Below are positions 21,213-33,339 of a stretch of DNA of 64,000 nt, in pieces. The stretch's first letter is position 1; each line of letters starts with the position of its first letter. The position numbers and the translations under genes were made by a program. Below the pieces are notes generated by a model. That model searched no databases. It was not told the origin of the DNA and worked only from the letters and a program-made list of their open reading frames with translations. This DNA is from Bacilli bacterium (GTDB taxonomy: Bacteria > Bacillota_I > Bacilli_A > RF39 > UBA660): positions 186,001 through 250,000 of the forward strand of contig CP091726.1 in NCBI GenBank assembly GCA_022009835.1, in the 5' to 3' direction.

Positions 21213-24200
21213 GTGGGATTTTTTAATAATTTATTTAATATAAATGAAAAGAGTAATTTTTTTCTGTTTCTGGTTTGAATAAAGAACTTAATTCTATATA
21301 CATTAATGAATATTTTTATGAATAATGACAAAAAGAGTTCTTGTTGTTTGTAATTCTTTATATGAAGCTAATGATATTTATAATAGACTTATTAATTATA
21401 ATAATAGAGTTTTATTTTTTTCCTATGGATGATTTTATTACTAGTGAGATAACTAAAAATTAGTCCAGAGTTTATGATTGAAAAGAATTAGTACTTTGAA
21501 TAAACTTGTTTTTGATGATAATTATATTATTGTAACTAATTTGATGGGTGTTTTAAGATACTTACCTTCGAGTGAGTTATATAAGAGTAAGATTATTAAC
21601 TTAAAGAAAAATGATGATATTGATAGAGATGATTTTATTAGTAAATTAAATGATTTAGGTTATGAGAGAGTTCCTATTGTTAGTAAAACTGGTGAAATGG
21701 CTATTAGGGGCTATGTTGTTGATATATTTCCTATTGAATATAGTGAACCTATTAGAATTGAATTTTGGGGAGATACTATAGATAGTATCAAATATTTTGA
21801 TTTAGATAGTCAGATATCTAATAAAGAAGTTGATAATATTTGTATTTTTCCTTATACGGAGTTTTTTTGTTATCAAATGAAATAGATGATAATATTGTTA
21901 AAAAAACAAAAGTTTTTACCTAATTATTCTGATAGTGTAGATGGTATATGGAATTATATGAATAATTGTACAATATTTTATTACGATTATAATCAAGTTA
22001 TGGCTAGTTATTCTTTACTTAAAGAAAGCATTTTAGAATATAATGATGAAGTAAAAAGTGATATAACAACAAATTATATGTGGGATATTAGTGATATAAA
22101 GGGTAATAATAGTATTTATATTTTTAGATATTGATAATTTAATAGATATGGATATTAAAAAAATATTAAATATATATCACATTCTATCGATAATTATGGT
22201 GGTAATTTTGAAAAAAATTAAGATTGATTTATTTAAATATATTCAAGAAGGAAAAAAACAGTTATTTTTTTGTATTGATGATAGAAATGTTGTTAGAAGA
22301 ATTATTACTTATTTAGAACTTCAAGATGATATTATTTTTTTACTGATGAAAATAATATCATTAAGAATAGAATTAATTTTTATTGATAAATATATATATG
22401 GTGGTTTTTATTTATAATGATTATGTTGTTATTTCCTCTAATGATTTATTTGGTAAGATAGAAGAAAAAAAGAAAGTTAAAAAAATAAGTATAAGGTTGG
22501 TAGTAAAATTAGTAATATTAAGAATTTGGAGAAGGGTGATTTGATAGTTCATATTGATCATGGTATTGGTAAGTATGATCAAATATGTACTTTAGTAAAG
22601 AATGGTTTAAAGAAAGATTATATTAAACTTCTTTATGCTGATGATGATATTTTGTATTTACCAGTGGAAAAAAATTGATAAAATTACTAAATTTAATGGA
22701 AAAGAGGGCGTTTTTTTCTTAAACTTGATAAGCTTGGTAGTGATTCTTGGAATAAGAGAAAGGCTAGAGTTAGAAAAAAATTAGAAAGTATAGCGGCTGA
22801 TTTGATTAAAGTTTCTATTGAAAGAGAAACTTCTTTAGGGTATGCTTTTTTTCTAAAGATGATGAAAATCAAATTATGTTTGAGAGTAAGTTTAAATATG
22901 AACCTACAGCGGATCAACTTAGAGCTATTAGCATTATTAAGACAGAAATGGAAAAGGCTAAACCGATGGATGTTCTTTTATGTGGGGATGTTGGATATGG
23001 TAAAACAGAAGTGGCTTTTAGAGCAATTTTTAAAGCTGTTAATGATGGTAAACAAGCTCTTTATCTTTGTCCTACTACGATTCTCTCTAGTCAACAATAT
23101 AAATCTGCTTTAGATAGATTTGGAGATTTTCCTATTAATATTGCTCTTTTAAATAGATTTACTTCGGTTAGAGAACAAAATATTATACTTAAAAAATTAA
23201 AAGAAGGTAAGATTGATATTTTATTTGGTACACATAAGATTCTTAATGATAAAATTGATTTTAAAGATTTGGGATTACTTGTTATTGATGAAGAGCAGAG
23301 ATTTGGTGTTGTTCATAAGGAAAAAATTAAGAAATATAAAAGTTCAGTTGATGTTCTTACTTTGTCTGCTACGCCAATTCCAAGAACTTTACAAATGTCA
23401 ATGTCTGGTATTAGAGGTCTTGCTCTTATTGAAACACCTCCGGAAAAAAGAAAACCTATACAAACTTATGTTATTCCAGAAAATAAAAATATTATTAAGG
23501 ATGCTATATATAAAGAATTATCTAGAAAAGGACAAATATTTATTTTTATTTAATAATGTTGATAAATTGGATAGTAAATTAGAAGAAATTCATAAGCTTG
23601 TTCCTGAAGCAAATATAAGATGTGCTCATGGTAGGATGACTAAAGATCGATTAGAAAAATATTATGATTGATTTTTATTAATCATGAGTTTGATATTTTA
23701 CTTTGTACCACTATTATAGAAACTGGTATTGATATTCCTAATGTTAATACTCTGATTATTCTTGATGCTGATCATTTTGGTTTATCACAGTTATATCAGA
23801 TTAGAGGTAGAATTGGTAGAAGTGACAGAATTGGTTATGCTTATATGATGTATAATAATAGAAAAGAACTTAATGATTTGGCTGTTAAAAGACTTAATAC
23901 AATAAAAGAATTTACTGAACTTGGAAGTGGTTTTAAAATTGCTATGAGGGATTTATCTATTCGTGGGGCTGGAGATATACTTGGTAGTGAGCAATCTGGC
24001 TTTATTGATAGTATTGGAATTGATTTATATCTTAAAATGCTTAAGGAGGAAGTTGATAAATTGAAGGGTATTTCTATAGAAGAAAAAAAGATGATGTTTC
24101 TAATAAACCTTTGATAGAAGTTGATACTCATATTTCTGATGATTATGTTCCTGATGACGAGATTAAGATAGAAATACATAAGATTATTAATGATATTAAT

Positions 24201-24579
24201 TCTTTGGAAGATATTGATAAAATTAAAGAAACACTTGAAAATAGATTTGGTAAAGTAACTGATGAAATGGTTATTTATATGCATGAAGAATGGTTTGAAA
24301 AACAAGCTAAGTCTCTTAATATTACTAAGAGTGTTCAAAATAAGAATTATATTGAAGTTATTATTCCAAAAGATATTTCTTCTAAAATTGATGGTGAGAT
24401 GTTATTTTTTACTGCTTATGATATTTGTAAATATTTTAGGTTTTTCATATATAGATAATGAGATACATATTATTTTGGATATTGCTAAATTAGATAAACA
24501 TTTTATATTTTTATTTTTAATGAATTGTTAGAAAAAGATTATTGTTAATATTAAAAAAATTAGAGAATTATTTCTTTAA
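21213..24579 (+). CDS. mfd: transcription-repair coupling factor Mfd, frameshifted
   Basis: Removes RNA polymerase stalled at lesions and recruits UvrA. About 1120 residues when repaired, close to the usual 1150. UvrB-like N-terminal domain with [20 protein letters not shown] (about 21660-21720); RNA-polymerase-interaction domain with [15 protein letters not shown]; helicase motifs [22 protein letters not shown] and [10 protein letters not shown]; then [16 protein letters not shown] and [16 protein letters not shown]; and the TRCF C-terminal domain. GTG 21213 follows AAAGGAGGTG. At least ten homopolymer breaks occur. The end at 24579 is set by KIRELFL-stop after repair. Confidence 0.95.
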
Positions 24580-24649
24580 TTTTTTTATTTATTTGTATAA
24601 TTATTTTTTTATATTTGACAAAATATAAAAGAAGGTATAGGTGACAAAA

Positions 24650-25191
24650 TGAAAAGTACAGGTGTTATTAGAAGAATTGATGAATTAGGAAGAATTGTTA
24701 TTCCTAAAGAGATTAGAAAGAATCTTAGAATTAAAAAAATGGTGAAAGTTTAGAGATATTTTTTTAGATGGAGATACAATTTTACTTAAGAAATATTCAC
24801 AGATTGAAAGTTTAAAAAAATGTATCTTTTGATTATGTAGAGGCTTTTTAATCAAATTATAAAACATAATATTATTGTTACAGATAGAGATAAAGTAATA
24901 GCTGCAGCGGGTCCTTTAAAGAAGAAGTATATTGATAAAAGAAATTAATGATTTTACTGAAAGATCTATTGAAAGAAGAGATAATTTTTTTGAAAAAAAC
25001 AGAAAAAGAGAATTTCAAATTATTAATGATGAAAGTGAAGTTGGTTATTATACTTTTTCTTCAATAGTGGATAATGGTGATGCTATAGGAAGTGTTGTTC
25101 TTATTTCTACTGATACTCCAATCACTGATATTGAGGATAAGATGTGTATTATTTTTATCTAAATTACTTAGTAAACAATTTTTCAAATTAA
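24650..25191 (+). CDS. spoVT: stage V sporulation protein T (AbrB-type regulator), frameshifted
   Basis: DNA-binding regulator of late forespore genes in Bacillus. The swapped-hairpin AbrB domain is unmistakable: MKSTGVIRRIDELGRIVIPK then EIRKNLRIKNGESLEIF, followed by a GAF-like C-terminal domain with SSIVDNGDAIGSVVLIS. Breaks in A/T runs near 24737, 24760, 24820, 24847, 24930 and 25152. One T fewer near 25180 ends it KQFSN-stop at about 25191. AGGTGAC precedes ATG 24650. The position directly after mfd is exactly that of Bacillus spoVT, which separates it from abrB. Confidence 0.9.
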
Positions 25192-25196
25192 TATTA

Positions 25197-25233
25197 AAAA
25201 CATACATTATTTATTTTTTTGTATGTTTTTTTA
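25197..25233 (+). terminator. intrinsic terminator after spoVT
   Basis: AAAACATAC (25197-25205) pairs with GTATGTTTT (25221-25229), followed by more Ts. Confidence 0.8.
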
Positions 25234-25261
25234 TTTACTTTAAGCCTTGGCCTTTAAAGCG

Positions 25262-25296
25262 TTACATATAGTCAATTATTAATTGTCCATATGTAA
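25262..25296. repeat. long imperfect inverted repeat between spoVT and the T-box
   Basis: TTACATAT-A-GTCAATT and AATTGTC-C-ATATGTAA pair over a three-base loop with only A-C and T-T mismatches. A smaller GC-rich inverted repeat (25238-25259, CTTTAAGCC...) precedes it. There is no T tract. Function unknown: operator or structured RNA. Confidence 0.5.
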
Positions 25297-25355
25297 GATA
25301 TCAACCATATTTATTATATTTGAGGTAAAAATTATATATTAATGTTAAAATGGTA

Positions 25356-25600
25356 TTGAAATTATTTTTTGATTATGGTAGAATATCTTTGTAATGCGAT
25401 GAAGGAAAGAATAATAATATTATTTTATAGAGAGTCTATGGGTGGTGGAAATAGATAGAGAAGATTATTATAGATGGTTCTGGAGCTTTTATATCTAATA
25501 GGTGTAAACGGTTGTTACGTTATAACTTAATGAGTGTATGTTATATAAAATAAGGTGGTACCGCGGTAATATTCGTCCTTTGGTCTATCTTATTTTTTTA
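25356..25600 (+). promoter_or_regulatory. T-box riboswitch (probably Met-tRNA) with promoter, upstream of dut-metG
   Basis: Promoter TTGAAA (25356-25361), 17 bases, TAGAAT (25379-25384). The leader shows the T-box landmarks: AGAGAG box near 25430; stem-I GGTGGTGGAAA; a candidate Met specifier ATG at 25474-25476 in TAGATGGTTCTGGAGC; the T-box AAGGTGGTACCGCGG (25552-25566); CGTCCTTTGG; and a final run of seven Ts. Uncharged tRNA-Met should stabilise the antiterminator and allow dut and metG transcription. The specifier is my reading, supported by metG downstream. Confidence 0.9.
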
Positions 25601-25612
25601 TGGAGGTTTATG

Positions 25613-26096
25613 ATGAGAAAATTTGAGAAAGTATGTGAAGATATTTTTATTAGAGATGTTCCTGACGGTATTTATAATGATATTATTTTACCTAAAAGGA
25701 GTACTTCTTTTAGTGCTGGTTATGATTTTTATAGTGTTATTTCTTTTAGTTTAAATCCAGGTGAGAGAAAAATTATTCCTACGGGTATTAAAGTTGTGAT
25801 GAATAATAATGAATTTTTTTAGGTATATTTGTTAGGAGTAGTTTGGGTTTTAAATATAATGTACGGATGTGTAATCAGATTGGAATTATTGATGCTGATT
25901 ATTACGGTAATAGTGATAATGATGGTCATATTTTTGTTTGTTTACAGAATGAAGGGGATAATGTTATAGAAATTAAAAAAGGGGATAGATTTGTACAAGG
26001 TATTTTTATACCTTATTTGGTTACTGATGATGATGCTACTACTGATTTAAGAAAAGGTGGAATTGGTAGTACTAATAATAAGGGAGATGATTTATA

Positions 26097-26097
<1 letters not shown>
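25613..26097 (+). CDS. dut: dUTPase family protein
   Basis: Hydrolyses dUTP to dUMP and pyrophosphate, keeping uracil out of DNA. Motifs: I STSFSAGYDFYS (about 25705), II VRSSLGFKYN (about 25830), III GIIDADYYGNSDNDGHI with the catalytic Asp (about 25880-25930), IV GDRFVQGIF, and V GGIGSTNNKG at the C-terminus. One break in a T run near 25815. Two ATGs follow GGAGG; 25613 has the better spacing. It lies between the Met T-box and metG, an unusual operon in which a nucleotide-pool enzyme is put under amino-acid control. Confidence 0.92.
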
Positions 26098-27629
<1,532 letters not shown>

Positions 27630-27734
27630 GTGTTTACTTGATTCTTTTTTTGTAAAGTTTTTTATTTTTTGTTTACATATATATAAAATTATGTTATATT
27701 TTGGTTGTAGTGCCTATATGAAAGGAAGACTAAT

Positions 27735-27839
27735 ATGTTTAATAACAAAAAAATATAAATGTGTTTTTATATGTTGTTGTCTATAATTTTTTTATTGGTA
27801 TTATTATTTTTCTTTATTATTAATTATAAAAAAATATAG
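27735..27839 (+). CDS. possible small membrane peptide, frameshifted
   Basis: AAAGGAAGAC precedes ATG 27735, with a promoter TTTACA-17-TATATT (about 27673-27700) upstream. The peptide starts MFNNKK; after a change in an A run it continues as a hydrophobic stretch MLLSIIFLLVLLFFFIINYK to a stop at 27839. This is the only gene-like content in the 330 bases between metG and tatD; the rest is A/T-rich with the tatD promoter region. No family recognised. Confidence 0.3.
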
Positions 27840-27959
27840 TTGATATTATTTATTTTTTTGTTATTTTTTTATAATTATGGTAAAGTTTGTTTTTTTGAAT
27901 TTTATGTTAAATAATTATACTTTTTTTATAGTATGATTTTTTTATTAGGAGGTATATTT

Positions 27960-28748
27960 ATGTATATTGATACACATTGTCATGTTTTAAATGAATATTA
28001 TGATGATATTGAAATGGTAATCAGTGAATGTAGAAATAATGATATAGAGAAAATTATTGTAAATGGTTGTGATATCAATTCTAATAGAGAGGTTTTTAGA
28101 ACTTGTAAATAAATATGATATTGTATATGGTGCTATTGGTTTTCATCCTACAGAACTAGATGATTTTAAAGAGGAATATTTTAAATTTTTAGAAGATAAT
28201 CTTGATAATCCAAAAATTGTTGCTGTTGGGGAGATTGGTCTTGATTATCATTATGATAATACTGATAAAGAAAAACAGGTTTATATTTTTAAGAAACAGC
28301 TTGATATTGCTAGTAAATATAATAAACCTATTATTGTTCATAGTAGAGATAGTATTCAAGATACATATAATATATTAAAGAAATATAGGTTAACTGGTAG
28401 TATTCATTGCTTTAGTGGTTCTGTAGAAATGGCTAGGGAATTTGTAAAAATTGGATATAAATTAGGAATAGGAGGTATAATTACTTATAAAAAAATGCTA
28501 AAACTATTAAAGAAGTGGTAAAAAGATATTGATTTGTCATATATTTTTATTGGAAACTGATAGTCCTTATCTTACACCTAGTCTCTATAGAGGAGAAGAT
28601 AATAGTCCTAAATATATTCCTATTATTGCTAATGAAATAGCGTTAATTAAAGGGGTATCTAATAAAGAGGTAGCGGTTACTACTACTGCTAATGCGGAGG
28701 CAACATTTGACTTTTTTTAAAAATAATGTTACAATTAATATGCTTTAA
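27960..28748 (+). CDS. tatD: TatD family metal-dependent deoxyribonuclease, frameshifted
   Basis: TIM-barrel hydrolase of the TatD family (YabD in Bacillus), a 3'-5' DNA exonuclease in studied members. Metal ligands: DTHCH at residues 4-8, the Glu in AVGEIGLDYH (about 28220), VHSRD (about 28335), HCFSGS (about 28405), and LETDSPYLTP (about 28550). Breaks near 28080, 28495 and 28720. One T fewer in the last continues to NNVTINML-stop at 28748. TTAGGAGG precedes ATG 27960. metG-tatD is the Bacillus order. Confidence 0.93.
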
Positions 28749-28768
28749 AATATTAATAGGTGAGATTA

Positions 28769-29461
28769 ATGAAGAGTATAACTGCTAAGGTTATTACTAT
28801 TTCTTCACAATTGTTACTTGTTGGTTTGTTTTTTTCTTTTATTTTTTATGAAAATAGCAATGATGAAAAATATAACTGTTAGTAATAGTAATTTTGATAA
28901 GATGGCTGATAAGACGTTGATTCTTTTTTTAAGAAAGAAGAAATAATTGTTAATTCAGTTAATAATGATATCATCGTTCCTTTTGATAATAAATCTGAGG
29001 AAAAATGAAGAAATTAAAAAAATGATTCTAATGATGAAGTTGCTAGTGGAGAACCTTCTGATGATTCTGGTTTGTTTTATGATAGAGAGATACTTAGAAC
29101 AGAAGTTGGCAATTTAACAGGTTATGGTCCAGATTGTGTAGGATGTTCTGGTATTACTTCGACTGGTCATAATTTATATGAATCTGTTTATTATGATGAT
29201 AATGAATATGGCAGTGTTAGAATATTAGCGGCGGATGGAATATTTCCTTTTTATTCGATATTTAGAGTAAGTGGTATTTCTGGTATGGATCCTTTTATTG
29301 CTATTGTTCTTGATAGAGGTAGTACAGTTGGTATTGAAAATTGTCGTAGTCCTAAAGGTTGCTTAACAATGTTTGATTTAGCATTTGCTACGGAAAGTGA
29401 TCCTAACATTATTGGAAAGACTGCTAATGTTACTTTTGAGTTATTAAGAAATGGTAGATAA
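28769..29461 (+). CDS. 3D-domain (YabE/Rpf C-terminal-like) secreted cell-wall protein
   Basis: Signal anchor at the N-terminus (about residues 10-30, broken in a T/A run), an Asp/Glu/Asn-rich linker, then a 3D (double-psi barrel) domain with GPDCVGCSGITSTGHNL, compared with the GCSGITATG of YabE-like proteins. The third conserved Asp lies in IAIVLDRGSTVG. Such domains are lytic transglycosylase-like muralytic modules. AGGTGAG precedes ATG 28769. In Bacillus yabE also follows tatD, but the G5 and DUF348 repeats of YabE are missing here. The extra cysteines (CVGC, CRSPKGC) may form disulfides. Confidence 0.72.
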
Positions 29462-29526
29462 TTATCATTTCTTTTTTTGACAGTTTTTTCTTTTTTTATA
29501 TCATATAATTAGATAGAGGTTATGAT

Positions 29527-30485
29527 ATGAAGAAGATATTTTTTTAATTACTATAATTATTATTTTTTTATTCCTTTTTTTGTATTGTTAATTTTTTTAT
29601 AAGATTGATAAAAAAAGGAAGAAATAAGTCTTAAACATGTATCTAATACTATTATTAGAGTTAAAAGAATGGAAACTGGAAATATTGATAATATTTTTTT
29701 GAAGAATATATTGTAGGTGTATTAGCAGGAGAAATGCCTATTTATTTTGAAAAGGAAGCACTTAAGGCCCAAGCAGTGGCAGCACGAAGTTATGCTTTAA
29801 AGAGAATGGAATATAATAAAGATAATGAATATGATGTTGTTGATTCTATTATGAATCAGGTTTATTTAGATAATGATTATTTGAAATCTGTTTGGGGTAA
29901 TAATTATACTGATAATATTAATAAGTTAAGAGAAGCTGTTAATGATACTAGTATGGAATATTTGGAATATGATGGTGAGGTTATTGATGCTTTGTTTTTT
30001 TCTACTAGTAATGGTTATACTGAGACTGCTTCTTTGGTATTTGATATTGACTTACCTTATTTAAAAAGTGTAAAGTCTACTTGGGATGAGAAAACTAGTT
30101 CCGCTTTTAGAAATACTACATCAATTGATATTAGATCTTTTTATGAAAAAAACTTGGGTTAACTTACTCTGATACTTTTGACTTTAAAGTTCTTAAAAGG
30201 AGTAGTACTAATAGAATTATATCTCTTTCTATTAATGGTAATGAATATTCTGGTAGAAGTTTATATAATAAATTGGGTCTTAGATCTACTGATTTTTCTT
30301 TAAAAAAAGATGGTGATAAAATTATTATTTCTACTATTGGTTATGGTCATGGTGTTGGGATGAGTCAATATGGTGCACTTGGTATGGCTGAAGATGGATA
30401 TAATTATGAAGAAATTTTAAGTTATTATTATTCTGGTACTAAAATTAAAAATGGAAAAATTAATGTATATTATTTATTTTTTTAG
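29527..30485 (+). CDS. spoIID: stage II sporulation protein D (SpoIID), frameshifted
   Basis: Lytic transglycosylase needed for septal peptidoglycan removal during engulfment. N-terminal membrane anchor, then EEYIVGVLAGEMPIYFEKEA with the catalytic Glu of family members (LAGEMP), KAQAVAARSYAL, and near the C-terminus GYGHGVGMSQYGALGMAEDG and EEILSYYYSGT. These are SpoIID/LytB hallmarks. Breaks near 29545, 29600, 29700 and 30160. AGAGG lies before ATG 29527. spoIIQ, spoIIID and mbl follow, the classic cluster, so this is SpoIID rather than LytB. Confidence 0.92.
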
Positions 30486-30512
30486 GAAACAATTATATTA
30501 GAGGTGAAAAAT

Positions 30513-31161
30513 ATGAAAAAAATAGAAGAATTAAATCATTTTTTTGTACCTGTAATATATGGTACGTTAGTTGTAATGTTTCTTGTTAGTATGTTTTTTG
30601 CAGGTAAAATTACTAATAATTTATTGTTTTCTAAAAAAAGATAATAATGTAAAAATATGTTGATGGAGAAATTATTGATTCTGGTGATAGGAATATTCCA
30701 GTTGTTAGTACTTCTAAAACTATAGTGAAACCTTATCTTGATAGTGATGTTTCTTTAGTTAAAGGATTTTATGATTATAAGGGAGATAGTGATAGCCAGG
30801 AAAAAAATCTATTATTTTTTTATGAAAATACTTATATGCAGAATTCTGGTGTTTCTTATTCTAGTGTAAAAAATATTTGATGTTATTAGTGTTTTTGGAT
30901 GGTATTGTAATTTCTGTAGAAAATAATGATATTTTAGGTACTACTGTGGAAATTAGACATGATAATGATTTGATAAGTGTATATCAAAGTTTATCTAATG
31001 TTAATGTTAAAAAAGATGATAAAGTAATTCAGGGACAAATTATTGCAAAGAGTGGGTTATCTAATATTGAAAAGGATTTGGGAAATCACTTACATTTTGA
31101 ATTATATTATAAGGGTAAAATTGTTAATCCTGAAGAATATTATAATAAGTCTTTAGATTAA
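30513..31161 (+). CDS. spoIIQ: SpoIIQ-like M23 peptidase-fold protein, frameshifted
   Basis: In Bacillus SpoIIQ sits in the forespore membrane and zips to SpoIIIAH during engulfment. One N-terminal membrane segment (about residues 15-35), linker, then an LytM/M23 domain: DGIVISVENNDILGTTVEIR, VYQSLSNVNVKKDDKV, and NHLHFELYYKGKIVNPEEYY. The HxH motif is present, but where the metal-binding HxxxD is expected the sequence reads NSGVSYSS, so the enzyme is probably inactive. Breaks near 30635, 30650, 30800 and 30875. AGAGGTG precedes ATG 30513. The neighbours spoIID and spoIIID support the name. Confidence 0.85.
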
Positions 31162-31227
31162 GTAGTAGGCTAAATGCCTTTTTTTCATAAATATATCTTT
31201 TTTTAATATAATTAGTTAGGTGAATAT

Positions 31228-31482
31228 ATGAATAATAAGATATATGATAGGGTTATTAGTGAAGCTAAATATATTATTTCCACTAATAAAACAATTAGAG
31301 AGGTATCTTGTGTTTTTGGAGTATCAAAAAGTACTGTACATAAAGATATGAAAGATAGACTTTATTTTATTGACAAATGTTTATATGAAAAAGTGTCAAG
31401 TGTAATGAAGTGGCATGCTGATATTAAACATATTAGAGGTGGTGAGTCTACTAAAAGGAAGTTTTTAGAGGGAAAAGTGTAA
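31228..31482 (+). CDS. spoIIID: mother-cell sporulation regulator SpoIIID
   Basis: Intact 84-residue helix-turn-helix protein. It keeps the SpoIIID pattern: YIISTNKTIREVSCVFGVSK then STVHKDMKDRL, followed by the C-terminal basic region HADIKHIRGGESTKRKF, which contacts the minor groove in Bacillus. The Bacillus protein is 93 residues, with a slightly longer tail. TTAGGTG precedes ATG 31228. A short hairpin with T tract (31168-31187) separates it from spoIIQ. In sporulation SpoIIID tunes sigma-E genes. Being unbroken and next to mbl makes the assignment firm. Confidence 0.95.
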   Translation: MNNKIYDRVISEAKYIISTNKTIREVSCVFGVSKSTVHKDMKDRLYFIDKCLYEKVSSVMKWHADIKHIRGGESTKRKFLEGKV

Positions 31483-31539
31483 TTAGTTCTATTAAAAAAT
31501 GTTAAATTGTGGTAAAATGGATATAGGGATGGTGATTTT

Positions 31540-32534
31540 ATGTTTAATAAAGATATTGGTATTGACTTAGGAACTGCAAATGTACTTATTTATATTAAGG
31601 GTCAGGGTATTGTTTTAAATGAACCATCTGTGGTGGCTATTGATGCTGATACTAAAAAGCCTTTAGCTGTTGGTAGTGAAGCTCATGAAATGCTTGGTAG
31701 AACTCCTGGTAAAGTGAAGGCTATTAAACCAATGAAGGATGGCGTTATTGCTGATTATGATACTACAGAAGTTATGCTAAATTATTTTATTAAGAAAGTT
31801 AATGGTAAGAGTTTCTTTTCGAGACCTAGAATTCTTATTTGTTGTCCTTCTAATATTACACAGGTTGAAAAAAATGCTATTAAAGAGGCGGCAGAGAGAA
31901 CAGGTGCTAAAAGAGTATTTTTAGAAGAAGAACCGAAGGTTGCTGCGATTGGGGCAGGTATGGATATATCTAAACCTAGTGGTAATATGGTTATTGATAT
32001 TGGTGGTGGTACTACTGATATTGCTATTTTATCTTTAGGTGGTATTGTTAATAGTGCTTCTATTAGGATAGCTGGAAATGCTTTTGATAATGATATTGTT
32101 AAATATATTAAAGATAAATATAAACTTTTTGGTTGGGGAAAAGAACGGCTGAAGATATTAAGATTACTATTGGTACTGTTTTTCCAGGATTTAGAAATGA
32201 AAAGATGGAAGTTAGAGGTAGAGATTTAGTTACTGGTCTTCCACATACAATTACTTTAACTAGTGATGAAGTAGAGGAGGCTTTGAGAGAAAGTGTTTAT
32301 ACTATTATTCATGCCGTTAAAGGTATTTTAGAACAAACGCCTCCAGAACTATCTGCTGATATTATTGATAAGGGAATAGTTCTTACTGGTGGTGGTGCTC
32401 TTGTTGATGGGTTTTCACAGATTCTTAGTCAAGAGTTAAAAGTGCCTGTTTTTATAGCAGAATCTCCTCTTACTTGTGTAGCCGAAGGAACTGGTATTTT
32501 GCTTGATAATTTATATATGTTAGAAAGACAATAA
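31540..32534 (+). CDS. mbl: MreB-like actin homologue Mbl
   Basis: Membrane-associated actin filament protein guiding side-wall synthesis. Begins MFNKDIGIDLGTANVLIYIK with the phosphate-1 loop GIDLGTAN; phosphate 2 is MVIDIGGGTTDIAILS (about 31990-32035); the adenosine motif is GIVLTGGGALVDGF (about 32375-32415). Breaks at the T run near 32127 and the GGGGAAAA near 32137 interrupt ...KYKLL-GERTAEDIK. About 331 residues, as usual. Called Mbl rather than MreB because it directly follows spoIIID, as in Bacillus. GGGATGGTGA precedes ATG 31540. Confidence 0.92.
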
Positions 32535-32564
32535 GTAATTATAAAATATGTAAAATATATGTAA

Positions 32565-32601
32565 AAAAAGAAATGAATTATATTTTTAATTCTTTCTTTT
32601 T
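32565..32601 (+). terminator. intrinsic terminator after mbl
   Basis: AAAGAAATGAATTA and TAATTCTTTCTTT pair with one bulge over a short loop, ending in Ts. Confidence 0.7.
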
Positions 32602-32631
32602 GTTTATAATTATTTTGGAGGCTGATGTATT

Positions 32632-33082
32632 ATGAATATTAAAATTGGTATTGCTAGTGATCATAGAGGATTTACTGCTAAAGAGAAAAATTATTGAGTT
32701 TTTTTAGATAATAATGATATTAATGTTGTTGATTTTGGTACTAATAGTAGTGAATCTGTTGATTTTCCTTTGTATGCTAAAAAACTTGGTAATGCTATTC
32801 AAAATGAAGAAGTTGATCTTGGTATTGCTATTTGTGGTACTGGTATTGGAATGAGTATTGTTTTGAATAAAATGAAGGGTGTGTATTGCGCTAAAGTTTC
32901 AAATGAAAGTGAAGCTATTTTATGTAAAAGTCATAATAATGCTAATGCTATTGCTATGAGTGAAGAGGTTGATTTTTGAACTTATGAAAAATAGTTACTA
33001 ATTTTATTGAAACTCCTTTTTTTCTAATGTTAGTAAATATATTAGAAGAAATAATATGATTAAGGAAATTGAGAATGAGTAA
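32632..33082 (+). CDS. rpiB: ribose-5-phosphate isomerase B (RpiB/LacAB family), frameshifted
   Basis: Interconverts ribose 5-phosphate and ribulose 5-phosphate in the pentose phosphate pathway. MNIKIGIASDHRGF opens the product; the catalytic Cys lies in ICGTGIGMSIVLNK (about 32830-32870), then YCAKVSNESEAILCKSHNNA. The substrate-binding AIAMSEEV follows. Breaks near 32690 and 32705, 32977 and 33020. After repair the C-terminus is YIRRNNMIKEIENE-stop at 33082, about 147 residues. TTGGAGG precedes ATG 32632. It overlaps a small downstream frame. LacA/LacB homologues share the motifs, but no lac genes are near. Confidence 0.88.
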
Positions 33083-33250
33083 AATTATTTTTATATTTAT
33101 TTGTTATTCCATTAGTCATTTATGCTATGGATAGTGTTAATTTTTAATTTTTGTATTTAAAAAAATATAAGAATTTTTCAGTCTAAAATTTTTTTATATT
33201 TTTAGTAATGTTTTTCTATTTCTTATTTAGTATGTAGTTTTTTTAAGTGA
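33075..33250 (+). CDS. small membrane protein, perhaps DUF1146/YwzB-like, frameshifted
   Basis: ATG 33075 overlaps the rpiB end (AATGAGTAAA). After an early T-run change it reads MSKIIFIFIVIPLVIYAMDS, then VNFNFVFKKYKNFQSKIF and a second hydrophobic segment. The order TM1, short basic loop with a Gln, TM2 resembles the DUF1146 (YwzB) family that lies near spoIID in Bacillus. At least three indels make this tentative. The rest of 33250-33339 is A/T-rich and holds only the dusB promoter region. Confidence 0.38.
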
Positions 33251-33339
33251 TTTTTAATATTATTAAGTAGTAAAATACTTAATTTTTTTCTTTTTATTTT
33301 TTGATTATATGATAGAATACTCTAAAGCAGGTGATTTTT

